In this document: piece by piece, positions 26,133 to 35,175 of the stretch | Numbering within the stretch: the stretch's first letter is position 1 | Layout: each line of letters opens with the position of its first letter | Source of the DNA: Micromonospora sp. MW-13 | GTDB lineage: Bacteria > Actinomycetota > Actinomycetes > Mycobacteriales > Micromonosporaceae | DNA length: 64,000 nucleotides | Reading direction: 5' to 3' | NCBI RefSeq assembly: GCF_003434305.1 | Contig: NZ_QKKX01000001.1 | Location: 1-64,000 of the forward strand | Program-made: the position numbers and the translations under genes | Notes under the pieces: generated by a model | Databases searched by the model: none | What the model saw: only the letters and a program-made list of their open reading frames with translations | Told to the model about the DNA's origin: nothing

Positions 26133-27074
26133 ATGAAAATGTTCCTCACCCGGTCCCGGGTCCGCTCGGTCGCCACCACCGTGGCGGTCGCGCTGACCCT
26201 TACCCTCGCGGCTGCCGCCGGCTGCGACAGCCGGCAGGAGTCGCCGCTCCCTTCCGTGAACGAGAAGCTCCGTGAGACGCACATCTACGGCCAGCCGACG
26301 CTGAAGATCGGCGTCTCCACGACCGGCCCGCTGATGGGCGAGCTGCACGGCGGCACCTACACCGGGTTCGACGTCGAGATCGCCCGGTACATCGCCGCCC
26401 AGCTCGGATACGAGGGCGACAAGCGCATCGAGTGGGTGCCGGTGGCCACGGAGGACCGGATTCCCGCAATCCAGGGCGGGGCGGTCGACCTGGTGGTCTC
26501 CACCTTCTCGATGACCGACGAGCGCGAGAAGCTGGTCAGCTTCGCCGGGCCGTACCTGGTGACCACCCAGGAGGCGATGGTCCCGACCCGGCTCAAGGAC
26601 AGCATCCGCACCATCGAGGACCTGCGCGACCCCCGCTACAAGGTGTGCACCAGCGGCGGCTCCACCACGGAGGCCGAGCTGGGGAAGCACCAGATCAGGG
26701 TGTTCGTGGTCAAGGAGGTCGGCGACTGCGTCGACGGCATCCTGGAGGGACGCTACGACGCGGTCAGCTCGGACGAGACCATCCTCGCCGGCTTCCTCTC
26801 CAAGCACCCGAAGGACTTCACGATCATCGACATGCCCTTCGGCACCAGCGAGCAGATCGGTGTCGGGGTGCCGATCAGCGACCCGGCGCTGCGGGACCTC
26901 GTCGCGTTCTTCCTCGACAAGAGCTACCAGCAGGGGCGGAAGGGGCTGAGCAGCCCCTGGCTCACCGCGTATCACCAGACCCTCGGGCCGTGGCTGCGAG
27001 CGCCCAAGGTCCAGCCCCCGCCGCTGAACGTGCCGAAGTTGGTGGACTTCGACGACAAGGCGCCCCGGAAGTGA
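26133..27074 (+). CDS. Solute-binding lipoprotein (amino-acid ABC transporter SBP type 3)
   Basis: 313 residues from ATG 26133 (GAGG at 26123-26126). The signal sequence ends in a lipobox (AAAGC). The mature protein has the bacterial type 3 binding-protein layout: LKIGVSTTGPLMG, GFDVEIARYIAAQLGY, AIQGGAVDLVVSTFSMTDEREKLVSFAGPYL, and a hinge YKVCTSGGSTTEAEL. It should bind an amino acid or similar small molecule outside the membrane. No ABC permease or ATPase is nearby. Instead it overlaps a polytopic membrane protein gene (GTGA), so the pair may act as a sensor rather than an importer. Confidence 0.88.
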   Translation: MKMFLTRSRVRSVATTVAVALTLTLAAAAGCDSRQESPLPSVNEKLRETHIYGQPTLKIGVSTTGPLMGELHGGTYTGFDVEIARYIAAQLGYEGDKRIEWVPVATEDRIPAIQGGAVDLVVSTFSMTDEREKLVSFAGPYLVTTQEAMVPTRLKDSIRTIEDLRDPRYKVCTSGGSTTEAELGKHQIRVFVVKEVGDCVDGILEGRYDAVSSDETILAGFLSKHPKDFTIIDMPFGTSEQIGVGVPISDPALRDLVAFFLDKSYQQGRKGLSSPWLTAYHQTLGPWLRAPKVQPPPLNVPKLVDFDDKAPRK

Positions 27075-28117
27075 CCGCGCCGACCGTCGCCGGCGGCAGC
27101 GACGTGGGCGCCGACCCGTCGACGCCCCGGCCCGCCCGGGGGCGGGACCCGGACGAGCGTCGGGCCAGGGCCAGCCAGTCGTTCTGGACGGTCGTGGTGG
27201 CCGTGCCCGCCATCTTCTCGGTGCTCCGACTCGGCGTGGAGGCCGGCGGGGAGCTACAGACCACCCTGCTGCTGGTCGCCAACGTAGGGCCGGTCAACCT
27301 GCTCGCCGGGTTCCTCACCACGGCGGCCCGGCTGCTCTCCACCGGCCTGGTCGCGGTGTTCGCCCTCGGCGCGGTGCTCGGGGTCAGCGTGGACCGGCTG
27401 CCCGGGTACCGCCGCCCGCTCTTCGCCCGTTGGGCGGACATCACCCCGGCGTGGTTCGTGCTGGCCAGCTTCCTGATCGCCCTGGTCACCTGGCCGCTGC
27501 TCTATCTGCCGCTGCTGCTGCCCGCTCTCGCCGCCGCGTTCCAGCTCCGCCCGGATCGGCTGCACGACGTGGCGGCGGCCCGGGTGCTGATCGTCGCCGC
27601 CCTGTTCGGCGGGTACCTGTTCTTCCTGGCGCCGACCCTGCTGGACGCCTGGCAACAGCGGGAACTGCTGGTCCTGGCCCTGTTCGTCGTCCCGCCGGTG
27701 CTCGCGCTCACCATCGCCGGGCCGCTGCCCGGGGCGGTGATCCGGCCGCTGGCCTCGGTCACCGAGGCCGCCGTGCTGGCCATGCTGGTCTGGGCGTCGC
27801 TGCCGGTGATCAGCACGCCCGTCCTGCCGCTGACCGTGACCACGGTGGAGGCCACGCCGGGCACGACCGAGGACGTGCGCGGCCACGTGGTCGTCGTCGA
27901 CGACGTGAACATGGTGCTGCTCCAGGAGCGCGGCGGCGTCCGGTACGTGCCGATCGACCAGGTGAAGGCGCAGGTGCTCTGCCCGAGCGAGGAGGAGCTG
28001 CCCCGGCACCGGCTGCGGGTGCACGACTTCCACGTGGAGGACTCGCTGCTGGAAGGGCTGGGGCGACGGGTCCGCCCGGCGAACCGGATCGACGCCGCCT
28101 GCCGCTCGACGGGCTGA
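27071..28117 (+). CDS. Polytopic membrane protein coupled to the binding lipoprotein
   Basis: 348 residues from GTG 27071, overlapping the previous stop. A charged 35-residue N-terminus is followed by about seven hydrophobic segments, among them SFWTVVVAVPAIFSVLRLGV, WFVLASFLIALVTWPLLYLP, VLIVAALFGGYLFFLAPTLL and LLVLALFVVPPVLALTIAGP. The C-terminal 85 residues (VVVDDVNMVLLQERGGVRYV onward) look like a soluble beta-rich domain. It is not an ABC permease: the EAA loop is absent. Family unknown. The tight coupling to a binding lipoprotein suggests ligand-responsive signalling across the membrane, which is inference. Confidence 0.78.
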   Translation: MTAPTVAGGSDVGADPSTPRPARGRDPDERRARASQSFWTVVVAVPAIFSVLRLGVEAGGELQTTLLLVANVGPVNLLAGFLTTAARLLSTGLVAVFALGAVLGVSVDRLPGYRRPLFARWADITPAWFVLASFLIALVTWPLLYLPLLLPALAAAFQLRPDRLHDVAAARVLIVAALFGGYLFFLAPTLLDAWQQRELLVLALFVVPPVLALTIAGPLPGAVIRPLASVTEAAVLAMLVWASLPVISTPVLPLTVTTVEATPGTTEDVRGHVVVVDDVNMVLLQERGGVRYVPIDQVKAQVLCPSEEELPRHRLRVHDFHVEDSLLEGLGRRVRPANRIDAACRSTG

Positions 28118-28314
28118 CGTTCGGCGCCATCGGCGCGGGGACGGTCAGTGGTCCGGCGACGGCGTCCGGCAGCCCGCCTTCCCCGAGCACCGGCAGGGAC
28201 ATAGCCGGCCGTCCGAACGGTATGGTGGGTCGATCTCCTCAGTGGAGTGGCGTCGTTCTGGCCGGCGACTACGGTGGGCTCTGGTCCAGCGTCGGATGGT
28301 GAGGAGACGATCGC
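28118..28314. other. Intergenic region before the NACHT gene
   Basis: 197 bp without a gene. A TACGGT hexamer near 28270 could be the -10 of the NACHT gene, whose start has GAGGAG at 28301-28306. Confidence 0.4.
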
Positions 28315-31300
28315 GTGCCAGAGCTGCCCGAGCTGCCCTTCGGCCTGCAGTACGCCGCGGTCGGGCTCTTCCTGCTCACCGTGGTCGCCGGCGTGGCGCA
28401 GCAGTTCTTCTCGGACTGGGCCCAGCGGGCGTTGGCCCGGGCGTGGCGGCGGATCTCGGGTCGGCGCCGTGGTGTCCGGGAGGACGACTGGCGTCGCTAT
28501 CGGGCCTGGGCCCTCCGCACGTACAGCAGCGTGGAGCTGGGCTTCCTGCAGAACGTGTCGGTCGACCTGGGCGAGGTCTACGTGCCGCTGCAGTACGAGC
28601 AGGACGGCCGGCGGATCGACGTCCAGCGAGACCTGCGCACCGGACTCCGTACCGTCGTCCTCGGCGCGGCCGGTGCGGGAAAGTCGATGCTGCTGCGCCA
28701 CTCGATGCTCCGCTGGGCCGCAGGACCGGAGGAGTCCGACCGGGTCCCGGTGCTGGTCGAGCTGACGCGGTACAACCGACAGGACCGGTCCATCCAGCAG
28801 CTCGTCGTGGACGCGCTCAACCGCCCGGACGACGAGCATCCCGGCCGGGGCCGCCAGCGTCGCAAGCCCACCCCGCCGCTGGTGGCCGATGCGGAACAGG
28901 TCACCCCGCTCGCCCTCGCCCACGGTCAGCTCTGCGTCTTCCTCGACGGGCTCGACGAGGTGGTCACCGACCGGCGGGCCGACGTCGTCCAGGACATCAA
29001 GGAGTTCGCCGAGCGCTACCCGACCTGCCAGATCGTCGTCACCTGCCGAGACGCCGTGTACGACGGCGACCTGCGGCCGACGTTCGACCGGGAGATCCGG
29101 GTGGCAGGGTTCGACGACGCGGGCATCCGGCACTTCCTTCGACTGTGGTTCACCCGGCATCGCCGGCTCTCCGGCGACGAGGAGCCGACCGACCCCCGGC
29201 AAGCGGTGGAGCAGTTGCTGGCGGACCTGCGCGGCAGCCCCACCGTCATGCGGCTCGCCCGCAGCCCGCTGATGCTGACCATGATCGCCACCCTGTACGA
29301 GGCCGATCCCGGCGCGGGACCGATGATGCCCAACTCCCGGGCCGAGTTCTACGAGCAGGCGGTCGACCACCTGCTCCGGCGCGACCGCGACCTCGGCCGC
29401 CACGGCAGCCTCGCCCGCTACAAGGCCGGCCACAAGCTGATGGCGCTGCGCGCCGTCGCGCTCGCCGCCCAGGGGGCGACCTCCGGGCAGGCCGATCAGC
29501 GGGTGATCTCCGAGGAGGAGATCTACGCGGCGCTCAGCCGCGTCCTGCCCCGGTTCCGGCTGGACGGCGACAATCTGCCGCACCTGATCGACGAGATCAT
29601 CGAGCGCAGCGGACTGCTGCTGCGCACCGACGACAACAATCTGCTCTACGAGTTCGCCCACCTCACCCTTCAGGAGTACCTGGCGGCGGTGGAGCTGGCC
29701 GACGACCCCGAGCGGCTGTTCACCCTCTATTCGGAGAACCCGAAGCGCTGGCGGGAGACCGTCAAGCTGTGGTGCGCCGGCGCCAACCGGGACGCCTCCG
29801 GCCTGGTGCGGCGGATTCTCGGCGGGAACGAGCGGGATCAGCTCCTCGCCCTGGAGTGCGTGGCCGAGGCCCGGCAGATCGATGAGCGTCTGGCCGGCGA
29901 CATCGTGGACCGGTTCCTGCTGCACCTAGGCGAGTCCGGCACGGACAAACATCTCGTGCTGGCCGCCCTGGGCGCGGTGGCGGGCAACGCCGGGCCCCTC
30001 GGTCAACGCCTGATCGACCAACTCCGGGTGGCCGCGGCGGCTGGCGGGCCGATCGGCGAGGACGCGGCGGTTGCCCTGGCCGAGTCCCGCCGCCGGGAGG
30101 CGATCGAGGCACTCAGCGAACTCGCGGAGGACTCACCCACGGCCCGGGCGGCCCTTCGGTCCACCGGCGAACTCGCCATCCCGGTCCTGTTGGACCGGGC
30201 GCAGGCCGGCTCGCTGGTCGCCGTGGACGACCTCGCAGCGATCGGGACTCCGGCCGCCGCCGTGGCGGTCGCAGAGCAACTGTGGGGCGCCGGGCCGGTC
30301 GCCGTACGGGCCGCGTGGCGGTTGGCAGCGCTGATCGGTGCCCCGGACGTCGAGAACGAACTGTGCCACTTCAACCCCGGCCCGTTCGCGCGCGACGGGG
30401 ATCCGGAATGGTACGACTGGCTGTGGGTGCCCTTCACCGCCAGCGCCACGGATCCGATGGCCCGGACGATGGGACGGGTGGGCTGGCTGATCGACCGGTC
30501 GACGGGGGAGGACGTGCCCCCGGACCTGGAGGGAGTGGACGTCCGGCTGGCACTGGGCATCGGCGCCAAGCCGAGCCCGTTCAAGACCGGAAAGGTGCCT
30601 GCGGAGGTGAGCGAGGCTCTGGTCGCCGCCGCCCGCCGGCTCGGGCACCGACGGCGCGTCGCCGCTGCGGACCTCACCACCGTCGACGTGGAGCAACTGC
30701 TCGATCTGATCCACAGATCGGAACCGGAGCTGGCTCGTCGGCTCGCCCTGACGGTGCTCGACCTGCGCGCGAGCGACTCGCGCAACGCGCTGCTGAGGCA
30801 GCTTCCGGGGCCCGTGCTGGTCGGCCTCGCCGCCCGACTCTGGCTCTCGACGAGCCTCGATGCCGAAACCCGCGACTGGCGGACGTTGCACGAGCGGCCC
30901 GAGGCTCCGACCGTGCTCGCGGTGTGCCGCAGCATCGCCGTCACCATCGGAGTGCTGCTCGGCGTCGCACTCGTCGGCATCGGGGTGGTCCGCTCGGTGG
31001 CCACGCTGACCGGATCGTGGGTGTGGGGACCGCGCTGGCTCGCCGTGGTGGTCGTGCTGTCCCTGGCACTCTCCCTGGTCGGTTTCGTCGCCATGTTCGT
31101 GTCCGGCAAGGCTGGCGAACCTCCCTTGCCGGCCATTTTCGCCGTCCTCCTCGGTGCGGCCGTGCTGCTCGCGGCGAGCGCGTTCATCGGCGTCCCGACC
31201 CTCGCCGGGTGGATCGGAGTCTTCTCCACCGCGTTCTCGCTCTCGGCGGTGGCCATCGCGATCGTGGTCCTGACCATCTGGACCAGCCGGCGGAAGCGGG

Positions 31301-31380
31301 CTCTGCGTAACCCCTACCGGGCGTTGCTCCAGCGGCACAACACCGATGCGGAGGGCCTGCTCGACTCCCCGGCCGGCTGA
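28315..31380 (+). CDS. Membrane-anchored NACHT NTPase with HEAT-like region
   Basis: 1021 residues from GTG 28315 (GAGGAG upstream). An N-terminal hydrophobic helix (about 11-28) is followed by the NACHT module: P-loop GAAGAGKS (117-124), Walker B CVFLDGLDEV (207-216) with the small residue next to the acid that is usual in NACHT, VVTCRDAVYD sensor region, and a YEFAHLTLQEYLAA winged-helix end block. Then Ala/Leu-rich HEAT-like repeats (about 500-690) and four membrane helices near the C-terminus (about 885-1000). Bacterial NACHT proteins are STAND ATPases, several of which are antiphage. No effector domain is recognisable; the membrane helices could be the effector. It stands alone on its transcript. 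Confidence 0.88.
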   Translation: MPELPELPFGLQYAAVGLFLLTVVAGVAQQFFSDWAQRALARAWRRISGRRRGVREDDWRRYRAWALRTYSSVELGFLQNVSVDLGEVYVPLQYEQDGRRIDVQRDLRTGLRTVVLGAAGAGKSMLLRHSMLRWAAGPEESDRVPVLVELTRYNRQDRSIQQLVVDALNRPDDEHPGRGRQRRKPTPPLVADAEQVTPLALAHGQLCVFLDGLDEVVTDRRADVVQDIKEFAERYPTCQIVVTCRDAVYDGDLRPTFDREIRVAGFDDAGIRHFLRLWFTRHRRLSGDEEPTDPRQAVEQLLADLRGSPTVMRLARSPLMLTMIATLYEADPGAGPMMPNSRAEFYEQAVDHLLRRDRDLGRHGSLARYKAGHKLMALRAVALAAQGATSGQADQRVISEEEIYAALSRVLPRFRLDGDNLPHLIDEIIERSGLLLRTDDNNLLYEFAHLTLQEYLAAVELADDPERLFTLYSENPKRWRETVKLWCAGANRDASGLVRRILGGNERDQLLALECVAEARQIDERLAGDIVDRFLLHLGESGTDKHLVLAALGAVAGNAGPLGQRLIDQLRVAAAAGGPIGEDAAVALAESRRREAIEALSELAEDSPTARAALRSTGELAIPVLLDRAQAGSLVAVDDLAAIGTPAAAVAVAEQLWGAGPVAVRAAWRLAALIGAPDVENELCHFNPGPFARDGDPEWYDWLWVPFTASATDPMARTMGRVGWLIDRSTGEDVPPDLEGVDVRLALGIGAKPSPFKTGKVPAEVSEALVAAARRLGHRRRVAAADLTTVDVEQLLDLIHRSEPELARRLALTVLDLRASDSRNALLRQLPGPVLVGLAARLWLSTSLDAETRDWRTLHERPEAPTVLAVCRSIAVTIGVLLGVALVGIGVVRSVATLTGSWVWGPRWLAVVVVLSLALSLVGFVAMFVSGKAGEPPLPAIFAVLLGAAVLLAASAFIGVPTLAGWIGVFSTAFSLSAVAIAIVVLTIWTSRRKRALRNPYRALLQRHNTDAEGLLDSPAG

Positions 31381-31460
31381 ACCGGTCGGCTGACGGAGGC
31401 GTCTGATGCCGTGCTCGGTGCCCCAGTCCGTCCAACCGTACCGTTACCGAGGGGAGTCTC

Positions 31461-32606
31461 ATGCTTTTGCGTCGTATCGCCGGGCTACTCGTCACGGGCG
31501 GCCTCGCCGCCGCCGCGATCCTGGCCCCGACCACACCGGCGGTCGCGGCCGTGACCTCCGGCGCGGTCTTCAACAATCCCACGGTGGCCAGTCAGCAGTA
31601 CGCCATCGTCGAACACGTCCAGCGGCTGATTCAGGGTGCCGCTTCCGGGTCCACGATCCGGGTGGCGATGTACCACTTCTCGCTGACCCGGGTGTCGAAC
31701 GACCTGACGGCCGCGTACGACCGGGGGGTGAACGTGCGGGTCGTGGTCGACAGCCAGTCTCGCGCCTATCCGGCGGTGACCGACCTGATCAGCAAGCTTG
31801 GCACGAACAGGGCCGGTGCCTCCTGGGTGACCGTCTGCACCACCGACCGGGCCTGCATCGGCAACCTCAACTCGCCGATCATGCACAACAAGTTCTTCCT
31901 GTTCTCCGACACCCTCGGGTCAACCAACGTCCTGGTGCAGAGCTCGGCCAACCTGACCAACGACAACGCCGAGCGCTACTGGAACAACGCGGTGACGCTC
32001 GTCGGCAACACCGCCGTCTACACCTCCTACGTCGCCTATCACAGCGATCTTGCCGCACAGGTGAAGAACAACGACTACTACCGGACCACGTCCAGCGGCA
32101 ACGCCAAGTCGTACTTCTTCCCCCGCGCCGGCACCACCCAGGACACCGACACGATCTACAACATGCTCAACGAGAACGTCTCCTGTGAGGGCAACACCTC
32201 GACGGGCACCGAGACCGGACGGACGATCATCCGGATCGGGATGTGGCACTTCAGCCGCAACCCGATCGCGAACAAGCTGCGGGCCCTGGCCGACCAGAAG
32301 TGCTGGGTGGAGGTCGTCTACACCGACACCGATGCCGACGTGCTGAACATCCTGTCCGGGCACAGCCGGATCAAGCTGTACCGGATCAGCGGCGACTACA
32401 TCGTGCACTCGAAGTACCTGCTCATCGAGGGAACGTACGACGGGCAGAAGGACACCAAGTGGGTGGTGACCGGTAGCCACAACTACTCCAACGCCGCGCT
32501 CCGCGAGAACGACGAGGCGCTGCTGCGGGTCCAGTCGGCGACCATCCACGACCAGTACCGGTCGAACTTCTGGGCGCTGCGGGACGCCGCCGTGCCGATC
32601 AGCTGA
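31461..32606 (+). CDS. Secreted phospholipase D-like protein with altered HKD motifs
   Basis: 381 residues with a signal peptide ending near TPAVAA (GAGGGGAG upstream of ATG 31461). Two PLD-like halves are present: STIRVAMYHFS with IMHNKFFLFSD and VLVQSSANLTND, then RIGMWHFSRNP with YIVHSKYLLIEG and WVVTGSHNYSNAAL. Both keep the His and Lys of HxK, but the position of the Asp is Ser in the first and Glu in the second. PLD-superfamily nucleases need mainly His and Lys, so activity on phosphodiesters is plausible. Related secreted proteins occur in Streptomyces. Two Cys pairs suit export. The 3' end overlaps the convergent gene by 8 bp. Confidence 0.85.
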   Translation: MLLRRIAGLLVTGGLAAAAILAPTTPAVAAVTSGAVFNNPTVASQQYAIVEHVQRLIQGAASGSTIRVAMYHFSLTRVSNDLTAAYDRGVNVRVVVDSQSRAYPAVTDLISKLGTNRAGASWVTVCTTDRACIGNLNSPIMHNKFFLFSDTLGSTNVLVQSSANLTNDNAERYWNNAVTLVGNTAVYTSYVAYHSDLAAQVKNNDYYRTTSSGNAKSYFFPRAGTTQDTDTIYNMLNENVSCEGNTSTGTETGRTIIRIGMWHFSRNPIANKLRALADQKCWVEVVYTDTDADVLNILSGHSRIKLYRISGDYIVHSKYLLIEGTYDGQKDTKWVVTGSHNYSNAALRENDEALLRVQSATIHDQYRSNFWALRDAAVPIS

Positions 32607-34296
32607 AACCCGCCGTTGCTCCTCCGACCAGACCGCAGTGGCGGGCGATGTCCAGGGCGTCGGTCAGCTCGCCGCAGCGAGCCAGCGCCATGGCGGCCCG
32701 ACCCGCCACCCGCCGCGCATTCTGAGCGTCTGGTACCGCATCGAGCATGGCAGCGAGCAGGCCGGAGTCGCCGACCTGCTCAGCGAAACGCGCCACGGGG
32801 ACGACCACGCGGCGATGGCCGCCGGCGGGCAGCGCCGCCATCGCGTCCGGCACGACCGTGCGGGCCCCCGCGTCAAGGGTCGGTAGCAGCACCTCGACGG
32901 CACCCCAGCTGCCTTCCTGCAACACGCCACCTATCAGGCGGGTGAACAGCTCCCGGTCCCGCGCCAACAACCCGGTGCGGACGGCCAGCCGCGCCAGCAC
33001 CAGGCTCAGTCGCGTTTCGGGCGGGCCGCTGGCAGCCTGCACACACACAGAGTCGAGCGCGGTGACGTCCCCAGCTTCGACCAGTGCGGCACCGAGCCCG
33101 ACGTCGGCCATCAGCACCCATCGCCGTACGCCTCGCAGGCGCGCCCGTAGCCGCGGCACGCGCACATCGACGAGCTCGGCTCGCAGATGTTCGTCGGCCA
33201 GGGCGTGCGCGAGCGGTACGACCTCCGCGACTACGGCGGCAAGCTCCTGCGGAATGACCCGCGGGTCGGCCAGCACGTCCAGCACAGCGCGGAGCCGCTC
33301 CGGGGTTGCCGCCTCGCGCCGGCAGCCAAGCCAGCGCAACAACTCACGAGCGAGCGGGCCCGGCCCGTAACCCGACACGCGGCAGTCCCGCATCCGACTC
33401 AGGACGACAAGCGCATCGTCGACCCGGTCCAGCGCCAGGAACAGCTGCGCGAACCGGTGCTGGTACATCATCTGAGCGTCGCGTTCGCGGCTCCCCTTCG
33501 GGCACTTCCGGAACGCCGCTACGAGCGCCTTCGCGCGCGCGGCCGGGAGTCCGGGAGCCGCCAGTGCCAGCAGCGCACGCTGCTGTTCATTCGGGCCGAG
33601 CCGTTTCGCCAGCGTAAGCGCGTCGTCGAACCGGCCCGCCGTGAGGAACGCGCCGACGAGCCGCTCACCGTCGACATCCTCGACGGTTACGCAGCGCCGC
33701 TCAGCTTCGGCCAGGCCGAGGGGCCCCAACAGGGCGGCTGCCGCAGCAAGGCGGGGCCGGTCGGCCTCGTGCAGCAGCGCCGACCAACGGTCGAGGTACG
33801 CGGGTTCACCGACGTGCGCCTCAGCCAGCACCGCGAATACCGCCGAGATCCGCGCAACCCGATAGCGGGCCAACCCACGATCCTCGTTCGGCCGAACCAC
33901 CAGCACGGCCCGAAGCAGCGCCGCCTCCGCGTCAGGGTCGCCGGCCACGAGTCGCGCCAGCGTCCCGGCGACCGCATGGTCGGGATCGTTGCGCCCGCTG
34001 ACGAACGGACGGTACGGGTGCTCGCCGTCGAGCGCGGCGGTCGCAACCCGCACAGCCTGCTCACCGGTAAGGATTCGGGGCGCCGCCGCAGCAAACTCCT
34101 TCGGCAGCCAGCCATCCAGGCATGCCATCAGCTCGTCGGCCGCACCGGCGTGGTCACCGCCATCGAACCGGGCCACGGCCCACTCGACCCGATCAGCCAG
34201 ATCCGCCCTCCACTCGGGCGGCACCGCGCCGGAGCGTGCGAGCGCGACGCGGGCGTGGTTCGCGAGGTCGGTAGAGGCAATCAGGTCAGCTGGCAC
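32599..34296 (-). CDS. Large helical-repeat protein of unknown function
   Basis: 565 residues from GTG 34296. The sequence is almost all alpha-helical, with repeated Ala/Leu-rich pairs such as GRFDDALTLAKRLG, LDRVDDALVVLSRMRD and CGELTDALDIARHCG, which is the look of TPR/PPR-like or solenoid repeats. No catalytic motif, membrane helix or signal is visible. Similar repeat scaffolds bind proteins or RNA. It lies in the accessory region between the NACHT and XRE loci, convergent with the PLD-like gene. The 3' overlap of 8 bp shows that no separate terminator exists. Confidence 0.72.
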   Translation of the reverse strand: MPADLIASTDLANHARVALARSGAVPPEWRADLADRVEWAVARFDGGDHAGAADELMACLDGWLPKEFAAAAPRILTGEQAVRVATAALDGEHPYRPFVSGRNDPDHAVAGTLARLVAGDPDAEAALLRAVLVVRPNEDRGLARYRVARISAVFAVLAEAHVGEPAYLDRWSALLHEADRPRLAAAAALLGPLGLAEAERRCVTVEDVDGERLVGAFLTAGRFDDALTLAKRLGPNEQQRALLALAAPGLPAARAKALVAAFRKCPKGSRERDAQMMYQHRFAQLFLALDRVDDALVVLSRMRDCRVSGYGPGPLARELLRWLGCRREAATPERLRAVLDVLADPRVIPQELAAVVAEVVPLAHALADEHLRAELVDVRVPRLRARLRGVRRWVLMADVGLGAALVEAGDVTALDSVCVQAASGPPETRLSLVLARLAVRTGLLARDRELFTRLIGGVLQEGSWGAVEVLLPTLDAGARTVVPDAMAALPAGGHRRVVVPVARFAEQVGDSGLLAAMLDAVPDAQNARRVAGRAAMALARCGELTDALDIARHCGLVGGATAGFS

Positions 34297-34339
34297 GCGC
34301 CGACACTACTCATGATCTTCTTCCCATCCGGACACCGAC

Positions 34340-34609
34340 CTATGCGCGAGTGACGGATCTGGGGGACCTCCGGGGGCCCGGCGGGAGGGGCGCAGTCTGC
34401 ACGATCAACCCAGCCGGCTGTACGAAGATCAAGCGTTGTACTACGGCGTCGCCCTTGGCGTTGAGCTGGTAGCCGTCGAGCCAGATCCAGCCGTCGTAGG
34501 TGATCCAGTCCTTCCGCACCCGGATCAGCCGGAAGAAGACCGGCTGGACGAACTGGGGGCTCGCTGCCCGGGTCACGTGGAAGACCGTCCCGGCCCGGAA
34601 GTCGATCAC
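34340..34609 (-). CDS. Small hypothetical protein, third gene of a coupled trio
   Basis: 89 residues from GTG 34609, overlapping the upstream stop (GTGA). The core VIDFRAGTVFHVTRAASPQF, FFRLIRVRKDWITYDGWIWL and GYQLNAKGDAVVQRLIFV is beta-rich and looks like a small barrel. The same-strand overlaps with two more small genes suggest one transcript. No family recognised. Found upstream of and divergent from the XRE/DUF397 pair. Confidence 0.65.
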   Translation of the reverse strand: MIDFRAGTVFHVTRAASPQFVQPVFFRLIRVRKDWITYDGWIWLDGYQLNAKGDAVVQRLIFVQPAGLIVQTAPLPPGPRRSPRSVTRA

Positions 34610-34824
34610 CTCAGCCAGCCGAGGAAACGGCGGTGGAGCGTCCCCGCCGGGGCCCAGCTCATGTCCTGGCTGGCGGACACGTAGTACGAGCCCATGTAGA
34701 GCGCCAGGGCGATCGGCGAGGCCACGTACTCCTGGAGCAGTTCGTGGCGGCGGGTGGCGCAGGGCCAGGGGGCGGCGCAGCCGGCGCAGAGCCAGACGGG
34801 CAGGACGGGGCCGTGCTCGATCAC
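34606..34824 (-). CDS. Small Cys-containing hypothetical protein, second gene of the trio
   Basis: 72 residues from GTG 34824, coupled at both ends by GTGA overlaps. It begins with LPVWLCAGCAAPWPC, a Cys pair plus one Cys, a possible metal site, and continues with a helix LLQEYVASPIALALYMGSYY. No signal peptide. I recall similar small proteins in Micromonosporaceae phage-like or XRE-linked loci, without known function. Confidence 0.65.
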   Translation of the reverse strand: MIEHGPVLPVWLCAGCAAPWPCATRRHELLQEYVASPIALALYMGSYYVSASQDMSWAPAGTLHRRFLGWLR

Positions 34825-35006
34825 CGGTCCTCACCCGGCCAGTGGCCCCGGTTGACCGGGATCTTGTGTTTGTGCCGGCAGGGCAGCTCGTTGCCGCACT
34901 TGCAGACGTGCCGCCACCTGATCCATGACCAGATCGGCTTGTGCCGGCGAGCGAGGGTCATCGCGACGGCGGTCAGGTACTGGCCGTAGTCGACGCGTCT
35001 GTGCAT
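34821..35006 (-). CDS. Small Cys/His-rich protein, first gene of the trio
   Basis: 61 residues from ATG 35006, preceded by GGGAGG five bases upstream. The middle has HVCKCGNELPCRHKHK, three Cys and three His in 15 residues, a likely zinc knuckle, after a helix with YGQYLTAVAMTLARRHKPIW. Strongly basic, so nucleic-acid binding is possible. It is the first gene of a three-gene unit read away from the XRE regulator, and expression is probably under that regulator or a shared intergenic operator. Confidence 0.65.
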   Translation of the reverse strand: MHRRVDYGQYLTAVAMTLARRHKPIWSWIRWRHVCKCGNELPCRHKHKIPVNRGHWPGEDR

Positions 35007-35116
35007 CCAAGCCTCCCGCGTGAGGGGACGTGGCGGCCGGGCCACGCACGGTCATCCGACCGCCACATCTAGCAACACCGTCCCATGCCTGCATGTAATC
35101 CGCAATGTGCGAGCTT

Positions 35117-35149
35117 CGGAATTCGGTTGGCGTGTTGCGAACGGAATTC
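35117..35149. promoter_or_regulatory. Repeated CGGAATTC boxes before the XRE regulator
   Basis: CGGAATTC occurs at 35117-35124 and 35142-35149, 25 bp apart (about two and a half helix turns), each containing the palindrome GAATTC, 27-60 bp before the XRE start and between it and the divergent trio. Candidate operator for the XRE protein. Confidence 0.4.
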
Positions 35150-35175
35150 TCGTCGGTAGCTGTCAAGATGGCGGT

